Assembly: GCA_030604345.1 (NCBI GenBank) | Contig: JAUVWB010000051.1 | Coordinates: forward strand, 1-8,554 | Source: Desulfofustis sp. | GTDB lineage: Bacteria > Desulfobacterota > Desulfobulbia > Desulfobulbales > Desulfocapsaceae | Length of the DNA stretch: 8,554 nucleotides | Direction of reading: 5' to 3' | Shown: one piece after another, positions 6,189-8,554 of the stretch | Layout: each line of letters begins with the position of its first letter | How positions within the stretch are numbered: position 1 is the first letter of the stretch | Notes under the pieces: model-generated | Databases searched by the model: none | Seen by the model: the letters and a program-made list of their open reading frames with translations, nothing else | What the model was told of the DNA's origin: nothing | Position numbers and translations under genes: made by a program

Positions 6189-8313
6189 GCCATTTTTCGA
6201 TCAGCTTGAAGACATCCTCTCGCTTCAAAGGCTTGGCAAGGTAGTCGCTCATCCCGGCGGCCAGACATTGCTCCCGATCCCCCTTCATGGCGTTGGCGGT
6301 CATGGCGATAATCGGTACCTGAAATCCCTCCGACCTGATTAACCGGGCTGCCGTCAAACCGTCCATTTCCGGCATCTGGACATCCATCAAGATCAAATCG
6401 AATAGGTTCGGATCGGCCCGCAGGGCCTCCACCGCCAACCTCCCATTCTCGACCAGCGTTACCGAATAACCTGCTTTTTGCAACATCATCTGGGCAAGTT
6501 TCTGGTTGACCGGATTGTCCTCGGCCAGCAGCAGCCTGGTGGATTGTTTGATGGCCTCCCGCACCGAGTACTGGGTGATAAGCGGCTTGTCGATACCCTG
6601 CTTGCCGTCTTCCTCGGCCAAAGCCCTGGCCATGGTTTGGTAGAGGATCGAGCGCCGGGCTGGTTTGGTGAGAAAGGCGGAAAAACCGGCTTCTTTGCAT
6701 TTCGCGGCTATTCGCTCGGTGGATGAGGTATAGGCCAGCAGCGGTATGGCGCCGGTGGGATAAGGCTCATTGCGGATGGCGGTGGCCAACTCGTAACCGG
6801 AGAGGTGCGGCAGGATGATGTCGATGATCGCCAGGTGGTAGGGGTGGCCCTGGCGTGCCGCCTGTTGCAGCATGAAAAGCGCCTGGCGCTCGTCGAGCAG
6901 GGTATCGACAGACATGCCGGCCTGTTCCAGGACAGAACGGAGAATATCGTTGTTGGCCCGATTGTCATCCACCACGAGAACGCGGATTCCGAGCAGATCA
7001 TCGTTGTTGAGCGGTGTTAGCGGGAGTCGATCGGCCTTGCGCATCTCGGCGGTAAAATGGAAGGTTGCCCCCTCGTCTTCCCGGCTTTCCACCCAGACTC
7101 GGCCATTCATCAGCGCGGCAATGCTGCGGCAGATGGACAATCCCAGACCGGTTCCGCCATATTTTCTGGTTGTCGAGCCGTCTGCCTGCTTGAAGGCAGC
7201 GAAAATCGTTTCGTGCTTTTCTGGTGCGATACCGATGCCGGTATCACGGACGCTGCTGAGCAGGACGATGGAATCGTCGGTTTCCCGGAGCACCTGCAGA
7301 GACAGCTCTATTTCCCCCTGATCGGTGAACTGGGCCGCGTTGCCGAGAAGATTCATCAGCACTTGGCGGAAGCGTCCCGGATCACCCTTGATGCGGGCCG
7401 GCACCTCCTCGCCGATGCGGCATAACACTTCGATTCGCTTGCCGGAGACCCGCGGACGAATCATCTCGCAGACATCGTGAGCGGTGATCTCCGGATCAAA
7501 ATCGATAAACTCGAGGCTCATCTGGCCGGCTTCCACTTTGGAGAAATCGAGGATGTCGTTGATCAGATCAAGTAGCGCTTCGCCACTGCGTTTGATAATC
7601 GAGGCACAGTCCCGTTGTTCGTCGTCCAGATTTGAACTCAGAAGCATTTCGGTGAAACCGATGATGCCATTCATCGGGGTCCTGATTTCGTGGCTCATGC
7701 TCGCCAGGAATTGGCTCTTGGCAATGCTTGCCGCTTCTGCCGCAACTTTGGAGGCACGCAGTTCCTTGGTCTGTTGGTCGATTTCCACCTGCAGGGTCTT
7801 TGAGTAGCGGTCCTGTTGATCCTGGATGATGCGATAGCTTCGTTCCGACTCTTCAAGCATTTCCTGATATTTGTTTTCCAGGACGTGCACTCTTCGTTCG
7901 AATTGTCTTTTTTGTACGGCCTGCCGGCGTTGGGCATCGTCGAGCCGGTGCTGACAGAAGAAGAGTTCAACCAACAGGGACAGCTGTTCGGCGCCGCCCG
8001 CTGCTCCGCTCGTGTCTCTTCCGGGGCGGCAGTAGAGGGTGGCGCTGTTGAGCGGGATGGGGACAATCAGGTAACCGTCAGCCTGGATAACTGGTGGAGC
8101 GGAGCCTTCAGTTCGAGAGGGTCTGGGCGGAAGCTGGATCTTGGGCGGCGTCACCGGTGGGGCCGGCGTCGATTCCGGAAAGGTCCGACCTGTCCGGTCG
8201 ACGACGAAGAGGTGGCATCCCGGCAAACGATCGCTGAGAAAAGTGAGCAGACCGTGATAGATGGTTTGCTGAGCCTGGGTCTGGTTGAGTAACGATCCGG
8301 CCGGTCGATCCAC
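6178..8313 (-). CDS. Soluble hybrid histidine kinase with two receiver domains
   Basis: A hybrid sensor kinase of 711 residues with no membrane segment, so probably cytoplasmic. Residues 1-120 form an unrecognised N-terminal region with a proline-rich stretch (about 49-75); a faint GAF-like flavour in GYLIVPIPL is only a guess. A coiled coil spans about 121-200. HisKA carries His208 in [11 protein letters not shown]. The HATPase is intact: Asn325 in [10 protein letters not shown], Asp357 in DTGIG, GGTGLGL at 386-392. Receiver 1 (about 442-565) has Asp449/Asp450, phosphoacceptor Asp498, Thr529 and Lys550. Receiver 2 (about 592-708) has Glu598/Asp599, Asp644 in [11 protein letters not shown], Thr672 and Lys694. 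Both receivers look active. No Hpt domain is present, so onward transfer needs a separate Hpt protein. The GTG start is supported by a GGAG 8 bases upstream and lies 2 bases after the previous gene's stop. It overlaps the YihY gene start by 11 bases. Confidence 0.92.
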   Translation of the reverse strand: MDRPAGSLLNQTQAQQTIYHGLLTFLSDRLPGCHLFVVDRTGRTFPESTPAPPVTPPKIQLPPRPSRTEGSAPPVIQADGYLIVPIPLNSATLYCRPGRDTSGAAGGAEQLSLLVELFFCQHRLDDAQRRQAVQKRQFERRVHVLENKYQEMLEESERSYRIIQDQQDRYSKTLQVEIDQQTKELRASKVAAEAASIAKSQFLASMSHEIRTPMNGIIGFTEMLLSSNLDDEQRDCASIIKRSGEALLDLINDILDFSKVEAGQMSLEFIDFDPEITAHDVCEMIRPRVSGKRIEVLCRIGEEVPARIKGDPGRFRQVLMNLLGNAAQFTDQGEIELSLQVLRETDDSIVLLSSVRDTGIGIAPEKHETIFAAFKQADGSTTRKYGGTGLGLSICRSIAALMNGRVWVESREDEGATFHFTAEMRKADRLPLTPLNNDDLLGIRVLVVDDNRANNDILRSVLEQAGMSVDTLLDERQALFMLQQAARQGHPYHLAIIDIILPHLSGYELATAIRNEPYPTGAIPLLAYTSSTERIAAKCKEAGFSAFLTKPARRSILYQTMARALAEEDGKQGIDKPLITQYSVREAIKQSTRLLLAEDNPVNQKLAQMMLQKAGYSVTLVENGRLAVEALRADPNLFDLILMDVQMPEMDGLTAARLIRSEGFQVPIIAMTANAMKGDREQCLAAGMSDYLAKPLKREDVFKLIEKWHER

Positions 8314-8315
8314 GA

Positions 8316-8554
8316 TTACTGCTCCGCCGGGTTGTAGATCTCACTTGCTTTGCCCATTTCGGCCGGCAGGTCATCCAGGAGGACCTGATATTCGTCAAGG
8401 TTCTGCTGGATATGCTCTTGCAGCGATGGTGCCAGCTCGGCAGTTGTCCCGGACAGGACGGTGTAACCGAGTTGGCCGGTGAGGTACTCGGCGAGTTGCA
8501 GGATGCCGGTCAGGCTGGTGGGGTCGATGTCATGCTCAAGCCGGTGATGGTCCC
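8316..8554 (-). CDS. Probable HDOD/HD-type signalling protein, C-terminal part (5' end outside window)
   Basis: An open frame enters from the right edge and runs 78 complete codons to a TAA at 8318-8316. It starts [20 protein letters not shown] and continues [13 protein letters not shown], then an acidic helical end ([21 protein letters not shown]). The paired histidines followed by an L-Q-L-A-E-Y-L helix resemble the last part of HDOD domains, where an HH motif precedes a helix of the form LADxL. HDOD proteins are regulatory relatives of HD phosphohydrolases, common in signalling operons of Desulfobacterota. An ordinary HD or HD-GYP protein is the alternative; the decisive N-terminal motifs are outside the window. 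It is the first visible gene of a likely operon with the hybrid kinase, 2 bases downstream. That a gene is present is strongly supported by the open frame, the stop and the coupling; the family assignment is only moderate. Confidence 0.7.
   Translation of the reverse strand, partial: DHHRLEHDIDPTSLTGILQLAEYLTGQLGYTVLSGTTAELAPSLQEHIQQNLDEYQVLLDDLPAEMGKASEIYNPAEQ
8322..8325 (-). promoter_or_regulatory. Shine-Dalgarno GGAG for the hybrid kinase
   Basis: On the minus strand GGAG lies within the last codons of the upstream gene, 8 bases before the GTG at 8313-8311. It is the only good ribosome binding site nearby and supports the GTG as start. The upstream stop TAA (8318-8316) falls between it and the GTG, a coupled arrangement. 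Confidence 0.6.

Noticed and set aside
8297..8304. Palindrome CCGGCCGG near the hybrid kinase start
   Set aside because: It lies inside coding sequence and is only 8 bases of GC; common by chance in GC-rich DNA.

Overview
The window is dense, moderately GC-rich bacterial DNA devoted almost entirely to signal transduction. It carries three sensor histidine kinases, part of a response regulator, the tail of a probable HDOD-type protein and one integral membrane protein. The tight gene packing, the PhoB/PhoR-type pair, the cysteine-bearing PAS domain and the hybrid-kinase/HDOD neighbourhood fit a free-living Gram-negative such as a Desulfobacterota (former Deltaproteobacteria) species. This taxonomic guess is inference from protein flavour only. 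I see no rRNA, tRNA, mobile element, CRISPR array or phage gene.

Left half, plus strand: the C-terminal part of an OmpR/PhoB-family response regulator (1-377, cut by the window edge) is followed at once by a PhoR-like membrane histidine kinase (388-2223) whose Shine-Dalgarno overlaps the regulator's stop codon. A gap of 234 bases follows. It contains a good sigma-70-like promoter (2278-2306) and leads into a second membrane histidine kinase (2458-4779) with a large extracytoplasmic sensor, a coiled coil and a PAS domain with a C-X11-C-X2-C cysteine pattern. This kinase has no partner regulator in the window.

Right half, minus strand: read from the right edge, there is the C-terminal end of a probable HDOD/HD-type protein (8316-8554), then a soluble hybrid histidine kinase with two receiver domains (6178-8313), then a YihY/BrkB family membrane protein with an unusual C-terminal extension (4734-6188). 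The first junction has a 2-base gap and the second an 11-base overlap, so these three are probably one translationally coupled operon.

The two halves converge tail to tail, and the last 46 bases of the second kinase and of the YihY gene overlap on opposite strands. The left pair probably forms a classical two-component system, perhaps for phosphate. The right operon probably runs a phosphorelay that needs an Hpt partner encoded elsewhere. I found no convincing new biological system. The points most worth checking are the cysteine patterns in the second kinase, its separate promoter, the antisense overlap and the extended YihY protein.
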